Shown piece after piece: positions 9,514 to 18,267 of a stretch of DNA of 64,000 bases (its first letter is position 1; each line of letters opens with the position of its first letter). The translations under genes were made by a program, and so were the position numbers. Where the stretch lies: positions 648,320-712,319 of the forward strand of contig DHWB01000003.1 in the NCBI GenBank assembly GCA_002412965.1, written 5' to 3'. The notes beneath the pieces were generated by a model. The model was given only the letters and a program-made list of their open reading frames with translations. It did no database searches and had not been told where the DNA came from. This DNA comes from Desulfomicrobium sp. UBA5193. GTDB lineage: Bacteria; Desulfobacterota; Desulfovibrionia; Desulfovibrionales; Desulfomicrobiaceae.

Positions 9514-10029
9514 TCAGCAGGCGTGCTGCAGATTGGGGGCAGGGACGAAGCGCCATTTCTGCAGGCACGAGCTGCCGCAGGAATTGGAGCATTCGCATTC
9601 CTCGCCGATGACGACCACCGGCACGGAGCTTTGCTTGCTGACCGTGTCCGTCAGGGATCCGAGCACCTTGCGCGCAGCGGCCTGGCCTTTGGTGCCCATG
9701 ATGATCATGTCGCAGTCATAGTCATGGGAGGCTTTGACGATGGCGTCAGCAGGCGCTCCGTATTCACCCACGATCTCGAACTCTATGCCGGCCTCTCTGC
9801 AGCCTTCTGCGAAGATGGCGAACACCTTGCCCATGCTTTCCAGATTCTTGCGCACGATTTTCTCGCGTCCGTCCGGGCTGATGCGTCCGCTGATCAGGCC
9901 GTGGGCGTGGAAGAGGATGACTTTTGCTCCGCATTGCTTGGCCAGCGCGATGGCATAGCGTTTCGCGCGACGTGAGGCTTCGCTGTCATTTACGGGTACC
10001 AGAAAAGTTTTGAAACCTGGCAATTTCAT
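9514..10029 (-). CDS. Universal stress protein (UspA family)
   Basis: The 171-residue protein has the UspA fold: FKTFLVPVNDSEASRRAKRYAIALAKQ at the N-terminus, HAHG, DYDCDMIIMGTKGQ near residue 120, and VPVVVIGEE. The G-T-K-G-Q segment partly matches the ATP-binding G-2x-G-9x-G(S/T) loop. An unusual C-terminal tail holds a cysteine cluster (CECSNSCGSSCLQ and a final C), which might bind metal or form disulfides. Start ATG at 10029 (minus strand) has GGAG 9 bases upstream; the longer frame to 10083 would cover the palindrome below. Confidence 0.85.
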   Translation of the reverse strand: MKLPGFKTFLVPVNDSEASRRAKRYAIALAKQCGAKVILFHAHGLISGRISPDGREKIVRKNLESMGKVFAIFAEGCREAGIEFEIVGEYGAPADAIVKASHDYDCDMIIMGTKGQAAARKVLGSLTDTVSKQSSVPVVVIGEECECSNSCGSSCLQKWRFVPAPNLQHAC

Positions 10030-10055
10030 ATGTGTATTCTCCGTAGGAAGATTTG

Positions 10056-10075
10056 AATTGGTCAACCAACCAATT
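10056..10075. promoter_or_regulatory. Palindrome upstream of the stress-protein gene, possible operator
   Basis: AATTGGT (10056-10062) and ACCAATT (10069-10075) form inverted arms around CAACCA; a smaller TTGGT-CA-ACCAA palindrome is nested inside. The site lies 27-46 bases upstream of the uspA-type start, where a repressor or activator would act. The cognate regulator is not identifiable. Confidence 0.45.
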
Positions 10076-10163
10076 TGTGCCATGGTTCACAAAGAGCGTC
10101 AAGAAAATTTCAATGACCTGGAATAATGTGGGGTTTGAAAATTAAGTTCGACAGAGCCGCCCT

Positions 10164-10227
10164 GGAGACAATGCGTCGTAATCGGCAAGAGGGCCGGAGA
10201 ATATTGTCTCCGGCCCTCTTGCCGATT
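10164..10227. other. Strong hairpin with an alternative overlapping stem
   Basis: Bases 10180-10200 and 10207-10227 are a perfect 21-bp inverted repeat with a 6-base loop (key core GGGCCGGAGA / TCTCCGGCCC). In addition GGAGACAAT (10164-10172) is perfectly complementary to ATTGTCTCC (10203-10211), so two mutually exclusive foldings exist. It sits in the 303-base gap between the CvfB-type gene stop and the stress-protein gene, both on the minus strand. It could end the CvfB transcript, though no T-run follows on either strand. The rest of 10084-10332 shows nothing else. Confidence 0.6.
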
Positions 10228-10332
10228 GGCTTCCACACCCTTTGGGCAAGTCGGACTGGCCTGAACCGCCTTTTCCCAAATAGCCTTGGTTATCGCACCC
10301 GTGCGGGCAAGCCATGAATGGCGTGTCGGCAG

Positions 10333-11166
10333 CTAAGGAAGGAGAACTATGCGGTCCGCTTCGATGTTGATTTTCTTTTGCTTGTAGAGGCGGCCCAGGG
10401 CCTTCTTGTAGTTGGACTTGCTGGCCCCGAATGCGGCGGCGATGTATTCGGCCGGGCTTTTGTCCGTCAGGTCCGAGGTCCCGCCGCATGTTGCCAGGTG
10501 GGCAAGGATGCGTTCGCCCAGCATGTCCAGGCCGGACATGCCGGGGGGCAAGAGGGACAGGTCGATCTTGTTGTCCCCGCGGATGGCCTTGATGTAGCCT
10601 TTCATGCGTTGGCCGTAGCGCAGCTCTCCGGGAGCATCGTCCCGGAAGACCAGCCCCAGGTGAGTGTTGTTGATGACGGCCTTGAAGCCAAGCTCGGAAA
10701 ATCCGCTGATAAGAAGATCCACTTCCTGGCCAAGCTTGAACCCTTCCCCGTCCTCATTCAGATAGGAATGCAGCTTGGCCGTGCCTGCCAGGCGGCCGGT
10801 ACGCTCGTCCAGATAGACCAGGATGACGTAGGAGCGTCCTTCTTCCAGCGGCTTGTACTGTTCGCTGGACGGGACAAAGAGGTCCTTGGGCAAACCCCAG
10901 TCCACGAAGACTCCCGACTTGGTAACGGCTACGACCTTCATGAAGGCGCATTGGCCAACTTCGGCCTTGGGCCTGGCCAAGCTGCCGGTGAGCACGGTCT
11001 CGGAGTCGCGGTACAGGAAGACGGTCAGCATGTCGCCAACCATGGTACCTGCCGGAATCTCACGCTTGGGCACAAAGACTTCGCCCAGGTTTTCGCCATC
11101 GAGGTAGGCTCCGCCCGTGACCAGTTTCATGACCTTGAGGGTCGCCGTGGTGCCGATTTGTGTCAT
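10333..11166 (-). CDS. cvfB: CvfB-family S1 RNA-binding protein
   Basis: The 277-residue protein has the CvfB/YitL layout: repeated S1-type OB folds (VTGGAYLDGENLGEVFVPKRE; then VVAVTKSGVFVDWGLPKDLFVP; then VDLLISGFSELGFKAVIN; then KGYIKAIRGDNKIDLSL) and a C-terminal winged-helix module (SPAEYIAAAFGASKSNYKKALGRLYKQKKI). Family members bind RNA and act as post-transcriptional regulators. Its start overlaps the stop of the upstream YehS-type gene by 4 bases (ATGA), indicating coupled translation. Confidence 0.88.
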   Translation of the reverse strand: MTQIGTTATLKVMKLVTGGAYLDGENLGEVFVPKREIPAGTMVGDMLTVFLYRDSETVLTGSLARPKAEVGQCAFMKVVAVTKSGVFVDWGLPKDLFVPSSEQYKPLEEGRSYVILVYLDERTGRLAGTAKLHSYLNEDGEGFKLGQEVDLLISGFSELGFKAVINNTHLGLVFRDDAPGELRYGQRMKGYIKAIRGDNKIDLSLLPPGMSGLDMLGERILAHLATCGGTSDLTDKSPAEYIAAAFGASKSNYKKALGRLYKQKKINIEADRIVLLP

Positions 11167-11627
11167 TTCAGTTCCTCCCGCGAGATTGTCGCCAGTCCGC
11201 TCAAAAATTTTCTCAGCAGCTGATCCCGGCAGTACACGAAATTGCGATGTCCCGGTTTGCGGAACAGGGCGGAGAGTTCGGATTTGGAAATCTCCATGCC
11301 GCCCGCGTCCAGAATGCGGATCATGTCCGAGTCTTTCAGTTCAAGGGCGATGCGGATCTTGCGCAGGATCAGGTTGTTGTTCAGGGCCTCGGGCGCATCG
11401 GGGGCGGACTCCCGCGCGCCGCGCCTGGAAGCGATCAGCCCGTCCAGAAAGGCGCAAAGCAGCACGTCCGGGCAGTCCACGAATCCGGGGTCCTCATCTT
11501 TCTTGAGCAGGAGGTCGAGATCAAGTTCGCTCAAAGGGTGTCCCCCCTGGGTGAAGAGCCTGATGACCCCGGCGTTGTCCAGGTTCAAGGCATAGCGCAA
11601 TCGGCGCAGAATGTCGTTATTGGTCAT
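11163..11627 (-). CDS. YehS/DUF1456-family protein
   Basis: The 154-residue protein contains two similar halves: NNDILRRLRYALNLDNAGVIRLF and NNLILRKIRIALELKDSDMIRIL. The repeated N-x-I-L-R-K/R-I/L-R-x-A-L pattern is characteristic of DUF1456 (YehS). Biochemical function is unknown. Between the halves is an RRGARESAPDAPEA linker. It starts the two-gene minus-strand unit with the CvfB-type gene. Confidence 0.85.
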   Translation of the reverse strand: MTNNDILRRLRYALNLDNAGVIRLFTQGGHPLSELDLDLLLKKDEDPGFVDCPDVLLCAFLDGLIASRRGARESAPDAPEALNNNLILRKIRIALELKDSDMIRILDAGGMEISKSELSALFRKPGHRNFVYCRDQLLRKFLSGLATISREELK

Positions 11628-11781
11628 GTCGGTCCCTCTGTGAGATTCGTCTGGCCTCGCCTACACGGGAAGCTTTCGCCGGTCATCAGAAAAATGGGGG
11701 CAAGATGCCGCCGGTGGGAACCGGAGGCATTGCCGGTCTTTGTTCTTGACCCTTTTTCGTTCGCGGTTACATTAGGTATCC

Positions 11782-14700
11782 ATGACTTCGCCCCGCACTC
11801 GCAATTCTTCCCGATCCAGGTCAAAGGCTCTATTATCCTTTGCCTTCAGCGCATTGTGCGTTCTGGTCCTTGGAGCGCTCATTTTTGTGGCCGGTTGTTC
11901 CAGCCTTGAAGCTGCGCCATCCGTGGACAAGATCCGCCTGCAGCTCAAGTGGCGCCATCAGTTTCAATTCGCCGGGTATTATGCGGCCGCAGCACAGGGA
12001 TATTTTCGTGAAGAGGGGCTGGAGGTCGAGATCATGGAGGGGGCGCCTGGCCTTGCCCCGGCGTCACGCCTGCTCTCCGGCGAGGCTGAATTTGCCGTGG
12101 ATTCCCCGGCGATTCTCATCCAGCGTAATGACGGAAGCCCCCTGGTGGCCTTGGCCGCCATTTTCCAGCATTCGCCAAGCGTGCTCATGACCCTGAAGGA
12201 CTCGGAGATAAAAACTCCGCATGACCTCCGCGGCAAACGGATCATGCTCACTCCCGCTACGGACCCCGAGTGCCTGTCCATGCTTGTCGGCGAGGGGATC
12301 ACGCGGGAAAGCCTGGAACCCGTTCCCCACTCCTGGAATATAGACGATCTCTTGGCAAACCGCGTTGACGCCATGAGTATTTATCTCACCAATGAACCTT
12401 ACCTCATGCAGGAGCGCGGTGTTGCAGCCACGTTCATCAAGCCGGTCAATTACGGCATCGATTTTTACGGGGATTGCCTTGCCACTACCGAGGCCCAGGT
12501 CCAGGAGCATCCGGAGCGAGTGGAGTCCTTTCTGCGGGCCGTGCGGCGCGGCTGGCTGCACGCCATGGCCAACCCGGTTGAAACGGCCAGCTTGATCCGA
12601 TCCCGCTACGCACCGGATGCGTCTTTGGACAAGCTTCTTTTTGAAGCTGAAGCCATGCGCGGACTTGTCCTGCCGGACCTTGTCGAGATCGGGCACATGA
12701 ATCCGGCGCGTTGGCGTAGCATTGCCGAGACCTATGTGCGGATGGGCATGCTGCCCAGAAACTACAGTCTTTCCGGGTTCATCTATTCCGAGTTGAAGGA
12801 TGATATTCGCGCCAGAAAGCAACGCGACATCCACCTGTCCATAGCCATTCTGGTTGCGGTACTGCTGCTTGGCAGCGGGGTGGCTGCCTTGCTTTTCATC
12901 TTCAACGCCAGGCTGAGCAGGCAGGTGCAGGAACGCACCGCGTCCCTGGTCGCCAGCGAACGCAGTTTCCGGGCCTTTTTTGAAATGGCCAGCGTCGGCG
13001 TGGCCCAGTTTGACGGGCTCTCGAATCGTTATATCAAGGTTAACCACAAATTTTGTGACATGATGGGCTATTCACCTCAGGAATTGCGTTCCCTTGCGCC
13101 CCGCGATCTGATTCATCCCGAGGATCTGCCTGCTTCCCAAGAGTCCATGCAGACCCTGCGCAGGAAAGAGCGCGCGGAGATCACCCTGGAAAAGCGTTAT
13201 GTACGCAAGGACGGGGCAACGTTCTGGGGGATGGCGACCATTTCGTCCCTGTGGGGCGAGCATGAGCACCCCGAGTTTTTCCTGGCCGTGGTGAGAGACA
13301 TAAGCGCATGGAAAACAGCTGAAGAGAAGCTGCTGCTGGCGGCCAAGGTTTTCGAGCACACCATCGAGGGCATCGTGGTCACCGACACCCAGGGGCAAAT
13401 AGTGCAGGTCAATCCCGGGTTCACGATCATCACCGGCTACTCGGCCGAGGAGGCTGTTGGCGGCAATCCGCGCATTCTCAAATCCGATCGGCATCCGCAG
13501 CATTTCTACCAGAACATGTGGATCAGGCTTGTGGAGGAAGGGCACTGGGCCGGAGAAATCTGGAACAGGCGCAAGAACGGCGAAAACTATCCTGAATGGC
13601 TGACCATCAGCGCAGTCAGGAACGAGGCGGGCCAGATCACCAACTATGTCTCCATTTTTCACGACATAACCGAACTCAAGCGCCAGCAGGATGCCCTCGA
13701 ATATCAGGCCCAGCATGACGCCCTGACCGGGCTGCCCAACCGTCTCCTGCTGGGAGACAGGCTGCGCATGGCCTTGGCGCAGCTTGAGCGCAGCGGGGGA
13801 AAACTCGCGCTTCTGTTCCTTGATCTCGACAATTTCAAGACCATCAATGACGGCCTCGGTCACGGCGCGGGCGACGCCCTGCTGGTGGAAATCTCCCGCC
13901 GTCTGGAGCGACTCCTGCGCGGCGGGGACACGCTGGCCAGGCTGGGAGGTGACGAATTTCTGATCCTGCTGCCCGAGATCGACGCCATTGATGGTGCCAG
14001 CCACATCGCGTCCCGCCTGCTGGATGCGTTGAAGGATCCTTTTCATCATGGGGATGTGGAATATTTCGTGACGGCCAGCATCGGCGTGACCATCGCGCCC
14101 GATGACGGGGTCGAGGGGCCCACGCTGGTCAAGAACGCGGACATGGCCATGTACCGGGCCAAGAGTCTGGGCCGCAACAATTACCAGTATTTCACGCCGG
14201 AGATGGATGTCGCCGCTCACCGGCGCATTTCTTTGGAATCCAAGCTGCGCAAGGGCATTGAAAGAGAAGAATTTGAGCTTTTCTATCAACCCTTGGTGAA
14301 CATGGACAGCGGCCGGATTCTCGGGGCCGAGGCTTTGGTGCGTTGGCGGCATGGCGGGCAGCTCATCTCACCGGCGGAATTCATCCCCCTGGCCGAGGAA
14401 TCGGGCCTCATCCTGCCCCTGGGCGACTGGGTGCTGCGCACGGCGGCCCGCCAAGCCAAGCTCTGGCAGGACGCCGGGCACGACCTGAGCATGTCCGTCA
14501 ACATCTCTTCGCGGCAATTCGCCGGAGCCGGTTTGGCGGATACCCTGCGCGAGGTGCTGCTGAACACGGAATTGCGGCCAGGAAAGCTGTATTTCGAGAT
14601 CACCGAATCCATGCTCATGGGCGACATCGCCACGGCCGAAGCGACCCTCCTGGGCCTGCGCGAGGCTGGGGGAGCTTTTTTTCTCGATGACTTCGGAACG

Positions 14701-15006
14701 GGTTATTCCTCCCTGTCCTACTTGAAGCGCCTGCCTCTCGACGGACTGAAGATTGACCGCTCCTTCATCCGGGACATCACCGAGGACGCTGACAGCCTGG
14801 CTATCGTTGCCGCCATCGTTTCCATGGCGCAGACTCTCAATTTGCGGATCGTGGCCGAGGGCGTGGAGACCGCGGCTCAGCGGGCATTGCTGGCGTCCAT
14901 GGGAACCATAACCCTGCAGGGCTATCTGGCCAGCCCCCCTGTTCCGGCCCTGGACTTTGAGGCATTGCTGGACAAGCGGGCGCTGCTGGTTCCTCTTGGG
15001 GCATGA
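11782..15006 (+). CDS. NMT1-type sensor with PAS-PAS-GGDEF-EAL
   Basis: A 1074-residue membrane sensor for c-di-GMP turnover. The N-terminus has a hydrophobic segment ending in a lipobox-like VAGC. An NMT1/THI5-like periplasmic binding domain follows (LQLKWRHQFQFAGYYAA, about 55-320), then a transmembrane helix near 350-370. Two PAS domains (about 390-520 and 525-650) lead to GGDEF (RLGGDEF with an RGGD inhibitory site five residues before) and EAL. EAL residues for catalysis are present: EALVRW, EITES, DDFGTGYSS, LKIDRSF, AEGVE. So both synthesis and breakdown of c-di-GMP look possible. The ligand may be a pyrimidine- or amine-like small molecule, by family analogy only. Confidence 0.9.
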   Translation: MTSPRTRNSSRSRSKALLSFAFSALCVLVLGALIFVAGCSSLEAAPSVDKIRLQLKWRHQFQFAGYYAAAAQGYFREEGLEVEIMEGAPGLAPASRLLSGEAEFAVDSPAILIQRNDGSPLVALAAIFQHSPSVLMTLKDSEIKTPHDLRGKRIMLTPATDPECLSMLVGEGITRESLEPVPHSWNIDDLLANRVDAMSIYLTNEPYLMQERGVAATFIKPVNYGIDFYGDCLATTEAQVQEHPERVESFLRAVRRGWLHAMANPVETASLIRSRYAPDASLDKLLFEAEAMRGLVLPDLVEIGHMNPARWRSIAETYVRMGMLPRNYSLSGFIYSELKDDIRARKQRDIHLSIAILVAVLLLGSGVAALLFIFNARLSRQVQERTASLVASERSFRAFFEMASVGVAQFDGLSNRYIKVNHKFCDMMGYSPQELRSLAPRDLIHPEDLPASQESMQTLRRKERAEITLEKRYVRKDGATFWGMATISSLWGEHEHPEFFLAVVRDISAWKTAEEKLLLAAKVFEHTIEGIVVTDTQGQIVQVNPGFTIITGYSAEEAVGGNPRILKSDRHPQHFYQNMWIRLVEEGHWAGEIWNRRKNGENYPEWLTISAVRNEAGQITNYVSIFHDITELKRQQDALEYQAQHDALTGLPNRLLLGDRLRMALAQLERSGGKLALLFLDLDNFKTINDGLGHGAGDALLVEISRRLERLLRGGDTLARLGGDEFLILLPEIDAIDGASHIASRLLDALKDPFHHGDVEYFVTASIGVTIAPDDGVEGPTLVKNADMAMYRAKSLGRNNYQYFTPEMDVAAHRRISLESKLRKGIEREEFELFYQPLVNMDSGRILGAEALVRWRHGGQLISPAEFIPLAEESGLILPLGDWVLRTAARQAKLWQDAGHDLSMSVNISSRQFAGAGLADTLREVLLNTELRPGKLYFEITESMLMGDIATAEATLLGLREAGGAFFLDDFGTGYSSLSYLKRLPLDGLKIDRSFIRDITEDADSLAIVAAIVSMAQTLNLRIVAEGVETAAQRALLASMGTITLQGYLASPPVPALDFEALLDKRALLVPLGA

Positions 15007-15106
15007 CTGCAAGGCTGGCGTATCGTCCGGTCGCGTCAGCCGTGACAGATGCATGGCTCTTACATTCGCCGAAAATCGTACATGCTTAAACGCGGAGTAA
15101 ATATTG

Positions 15107-16099
15107 ATGCGACGAAGTGCTCGGATTGGCGGGATGGCGCTGGTGTGGATTGTGCTGCTGGGCGTAGTCTGCTGGAGCGTGCTGGCCGTTTATTTCGGCG
15201 ATCTGCCCCTGGCCTGGCGAGGGTTTGCTGCGGCGGGAGCGGGGTGCCTGCTGCTGGGAGCTCTTCTGCTTCGTCCCTGGAAGCGCAGGCTGCCCGCATT
15301 TTCCGCGATTTTCGGCCTGCTCCTGGTCTGGTGGTTCGCCCTTGAGCCTTCCAATTCACGGGACTGGCAACCTGATGTCGCCATCCTGCCCAGCGCCGAA
15401 ATAGAGGGCGACCGCATCACCCTGCGCAATATCCGCAACTGCGAGTACACTTCCGAGACGGAGTACACCGTCGCTCATTATGACAAGACCGTGCTGCTCT
15501 CCGAACTGCGCGCAGTGGATCTGTTTCTGGTCTACTGGGGTTCACCGCTCATTGCTCATACCATGCTCAGCTTCCAATTCGGGGAGGACGATTTTGTCTG
15601 CATCTCCATCGAGACCCGCAAGACCGTAGGCGAGGAGTATTCGGCGCTGCGCGGATTTTTTCGGCAGTACGAGCTGACCTATGTGCTGGCCGACGAGCGC
15701 GATCTGGTCCGGCTGCGCACCAATTTTCGCAATGAGGACGTGTATCTGTACCGTTTGGCCTTCAACCCGGAAGTGGCAGGGGCGGTCTTTCTGGAATATT
15801 TGCGTCAGATCAACCGGCTCTTCGAGCGTCCGCAGTGGTACAACGCCCTCTTGAGCAACTGCACGACCAGCATCCGCGGCCACGCCCGCCCTTACACCCG
15901 CGATGCCCGCATCGACTGGCGCATGCTCGTCAACGGGTATGTGGACGAGATGGCCTATGAGCGCGGCATGCTGGACATACGCTTGCCCTTTACCGAGCTG
16001 AAGCGTTTGAGTCTCATCAACCCGCGTGCCAAGGCGCTGGACAACGCGGCGGATTTTTCCCTGCGCATCCGTGACGGGCTACCGGTGCCGGGAGTCTGA
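15107..16099 (+). CDS. DUF4105 membrane protein
   Basis: The 330-residue protein has two to three N-terminal membrane helices (about 8-75) and then a soluble domain outside the cytoplasm. YNALLSNCTTSIRGHA near residue 245 is the conserved Asn-Cys-Thr motif of DUF4105, a presumed papain-like/NlpC-type fold. The GSPLIAHTMLSFQFG segment contains the other conserved histidine. Activity and substrate are not established. ATG 15107 is used because GGAG lies at 15093-15096; the in-frame TTG 15104 is less likely. Confidence 0.8.
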   Translation: MRRSARIGGMALVWIVLLGVVCWSVLAVYFGDLPLAWRGFAAAGAGCLLLGALLLRPWKRRLPAFSAIFGLLLVWWFALEPSNSRDWQPDVAILPSAEIEGDRITLRNIRNCEYTSETEYTVAHYDKTVLLSELRAVDLFLVYWGSPLIAHTMLSFQFGEDDFVCISIETRKTVGEEYSALRGFFRQYELTYVLADERDLVRLRTNFRNEDVYLYRLAFNPEVAGAVFLEYLRQINRLFERPQWYNALLSNCTTSIRGHARPYTRDARIDWRMLVNGYVDEMAYERGMLDIRLPFTELKRLSLINPRAKALDNAADFSLRIRDGLPVPGV

Positions 16100-16128
16100 T
16101 TTTGGCTTTTTGCGCCGCGCGGGAATGA

Positions 16129-16156
16129 CAAAGCCCGGCTTTTGGGCCGGGCTTTG
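16129..16156. terminator. Bidirectional terminator downstream of DUF4105 and first MCP
   Basis: CAAAGCCCGGC (16129-16139) pairs with GCCGGGCTTTG (16146-16156). It lies between two convergent genes. A near-identical structure follows the second chemoreceptor gene at 18201-18228. Confidence 0.75.
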
Positions 16157-16195
16157 TGACAGGGGTGCGGGCGATGCCGTGCGATGGCGAAGCGG

Positions 16196-17920
16196 CTAGA
16201 TCCTGAACTTGCCGACCATCAGGTTCAAATCCCTGGCCAGTCCGCTCAGGCTCTCGGAGCTGCCCTGAACCGCTTCGGCCGACTGCGCGATTGCGCCCGA
16301 GGCTTCGTTGACCGAGGCCACCTCCTTGGCGATGTCGCGGGTCACTGCTTCGGCCTGGGACACGTTTTCATTGACCTCCTGCACGCCCTGGGATGCCTGG
16401 CCGACATTGTCGGCGATGTCGCGGGTCGTGACCGACTGCTCCTCCACGGCCGCGGCGATGGTGCCGACGATCAAATCCACTTCATTGATGACGTGGCTGA
16501 CCTGCTGGATTTCCAAAACCGTCACGCCCGTAGCGCTCTGGATGCCCTGGATTTTTCCCCGAATTTCTTCCGTGGCGCGGGCGGTCTGCAAGGCCAATTC
16601 CTTGATTTCATTGGCGACAACCGCGAAACCGCGTCCGGCTTCCCCGGCCCTGGCTGCCTCGATGGTCGCATTGAGGGCCAGGAGATTGGTCTGGGATGAG
16701 ATGGCGGTGATGGTTTCGGTGACCTTGTCGATTTCACGGGCTGCAGAGCCCAATTCGTCCACCCTGCGGGAGGCTTCCGTGGCCTTGCCCACGGCATGTC
16801 CGGTGATCTCCTTGGCTTTGCTGGCGTTCTGGGAAATCTCGGCGATGGTGGCCGTCATCTCCTCGGAGGCCGTGGCCACCGTGGCGATATTGATGGAGAA
16901 CTCTTCCATGGCCGAGGCCACGGAGTTCATGTTGGAGCTCATCTCTTCCGTGGCGGCGGCCACGGTAGTGGATTTGACCGTCATGTCGTTCGATGCCCCG
17001 CGCAGCTGCGTGGCCAGGCCCAAAAGTCCGGCCGAGGCCTGGTTGACCTGGCTTGAATTGCCGGCCACCTCGCGGATGATGCCGTGGACCTGCTCCACGA
17101 AGGCATTGAACCACTCGGCCAGCTCCTGGGTTTCGGTGCCGGAGTTGTCTTTGAGGCGCGCGGTCAGGTCTCCTTCGCCTTGGGCGATATCCTTGAGCAT
17201 GACGATCATGCGCTTCAGCGGCGTGATGATGGAGCGGATGAGGAAAATGGTCAGGGGCAGGACCAGGAGCGCGAAGCCCGCACCGATGAAGGAGAGGGCG
17301 ATGGTCAGCGATCTGGCGGCGGCGCTTTCGAGTTCTTCGGCCACCTTGGCCTGGGCCTCGGCGATATTGTCTATGTACACGCCCGTTCCGATCCACATGT
17401 CCGTTCCGGGGATCATCGTGGAGTAGCTGAGCTTGGGCTGATCGCCCTTGCCGGGCTTGGCGAAGACGTAGGGGACAAAACCTCCTCCGGCCTGCGCTTT
17501 CTGCTGCAGTTCGCGTACGAAGAAGATGCCGCCGACATCCTTGGTGTCGGCGAGGTCCTTGCCCTCGATCTGGGCATTCGGAGGCAGAATGACGTTGACG
17601 GTTCCTTTGTACACGAAGAAGTAACCCGATTTGTCGGATTCAAAGCGAATGTCGTTGATCAGCTTCCTGATGACGGCAACACGTTCATCTTCAGCGCTCA
17701 CTCCTTTGATGGCTTCCCCGATGCTTGTCGCCATGTTTCGGGTCGCCACCATGATCTTGTCCTGGGCCGACTCGTTCATGATCTGGCCAACTTTGTCGAT
17801 CATCTGGCCTTTGGTTCCGTTTGCCTGGTAAACAAAGAAAGCGACCACGGCCCCCATGAAGACAAGCATCACACCGACCAAAAACAGCAAACGGTTCCGA
17901 ATCCCTAAACGAATACTCAT
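16196..17920 (-). CDS. Methyl-accepting chemotaxis protein, single-Cache type (copy 1)
   Basis: A 574-residue chemoreceptor. Helix 1 (about 10-30) anchors a periplasmic single-Cache domain (about 35-190; [19 protein letters not shown] ... [18 protein letters not shown]). Helix 2 is near 200-220, then HAMP and the signalling hairpin with the conserved tip [24 protein letters not shown] 17920 was chosen for its GGAGGGAAGCG ribosome-binding site. The downstream neighbour at 18268 is a paralogue of identical length. From helix 2 onward the two are nearly the same, while the Cache domains differ, so they probably sense different ligands. Confidence 0.93.
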   Translation of the reverse strand: MSIRLGIRNRLLFLVGVMLVFMGAVVAFFVYQANGTKGQMIDKVGQIMNESAQDKIMVATRNMATSIGEAIKGVSAEDERVAVIRKLINDIRFESDKSGYFFVYKGTVNVILPPNAQIEGKDLADTKDVGGIFFVRELQQKAQAGGGFVPYVFAKPGKGDQPKLSYSTMIPGTDMWIGTGVYIDNIAEAQAKVAEELESAAARSLTIALSFIGAGFALLVLPLTIFLIRSIITPLKRMIVMLKDIAQGEGDLTARLKDNSGTETQELAEWFNAFVEQVHGIIREVAGNSSQVNQASAGLLGLATQLRGASNDMTVKSTTVAAATEEMSSNMNSVASAMEEFSINIATVATASEEMTATIAEISQNASKAKEITGHAVGKATEASRRVDELGSAAREIDKVTETITAISSQTNLLALNATIEAARAGEAGRGFAVVANEIKELALQTARATEEIRGKIQGIQSATGVTVLEIQQVSHVINEVDLIVGTIAAAVEEQSVTTRDIADNVGQASQGVQEVNENVSQAEAVTRDIAKEVASVNEASGAIAQSAEAVQGSSESLSGLARDLNLMVGKFRI

Positions 17921-18267
17921 CGCTTCCCTCCATGCGCAGGTTTTTTGTTCAGAACTCTTTATCCTATTCATCCTGAAGATGGCAAGAAATGATAAGGAAA
18001 AGAGAGTGTTTCATAAGTGGTATTCCCCCTGCGCAGCGAGAGTGGAAGTGTCTCCCCTGCCTCTTGAAACGCAGTGACTTTGGCGGGAAAGGGTTTTCGG
18101 GCGGAATGGGCATGGATTTGCATTGCTCTGCAGGCAGGATACTTTCATGGGTCTCGTCCGGGAGTGATGACAGCTATGGCAACCCTTGATCCCGACATGA
18201 CAAAGCCCGGCTTGGGGTCCGGGCTTTGTGACAAGGGGGCAGGTGTTGGTTCTTTGTGGATGAATCT
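17921..18267. other. Spacer between the two chemoreceptor genes
   Basis: This 347-base stretch holds the promoter side of the first MCP gene and, at 18201-18228, the terminator hairpin of the second. I find no convincing coding frame and no recognisable sigma-28 or sigma-54 promoter. Confidence 0.5.
18201..18228 (-). terminator. Terminator of the second MCP gene
   Basis: CAAAGCCCGG (18201-18210) pairs with CCGGGCTTTG (18219-18228). The sequence around it (GACAAAGCCCGGCTT ... GGGCTTTGTGACA) copies the one behind the first MCP gene, so the duplication included the terminator. Confidence 0.7.

Noticed and set aside
17921..18200. Flagellar sigma-28 promoter for the first chemoreceptor
   Set aside because: No TAAA-N15-GCCGATAA-like pattern found on the minus strand.
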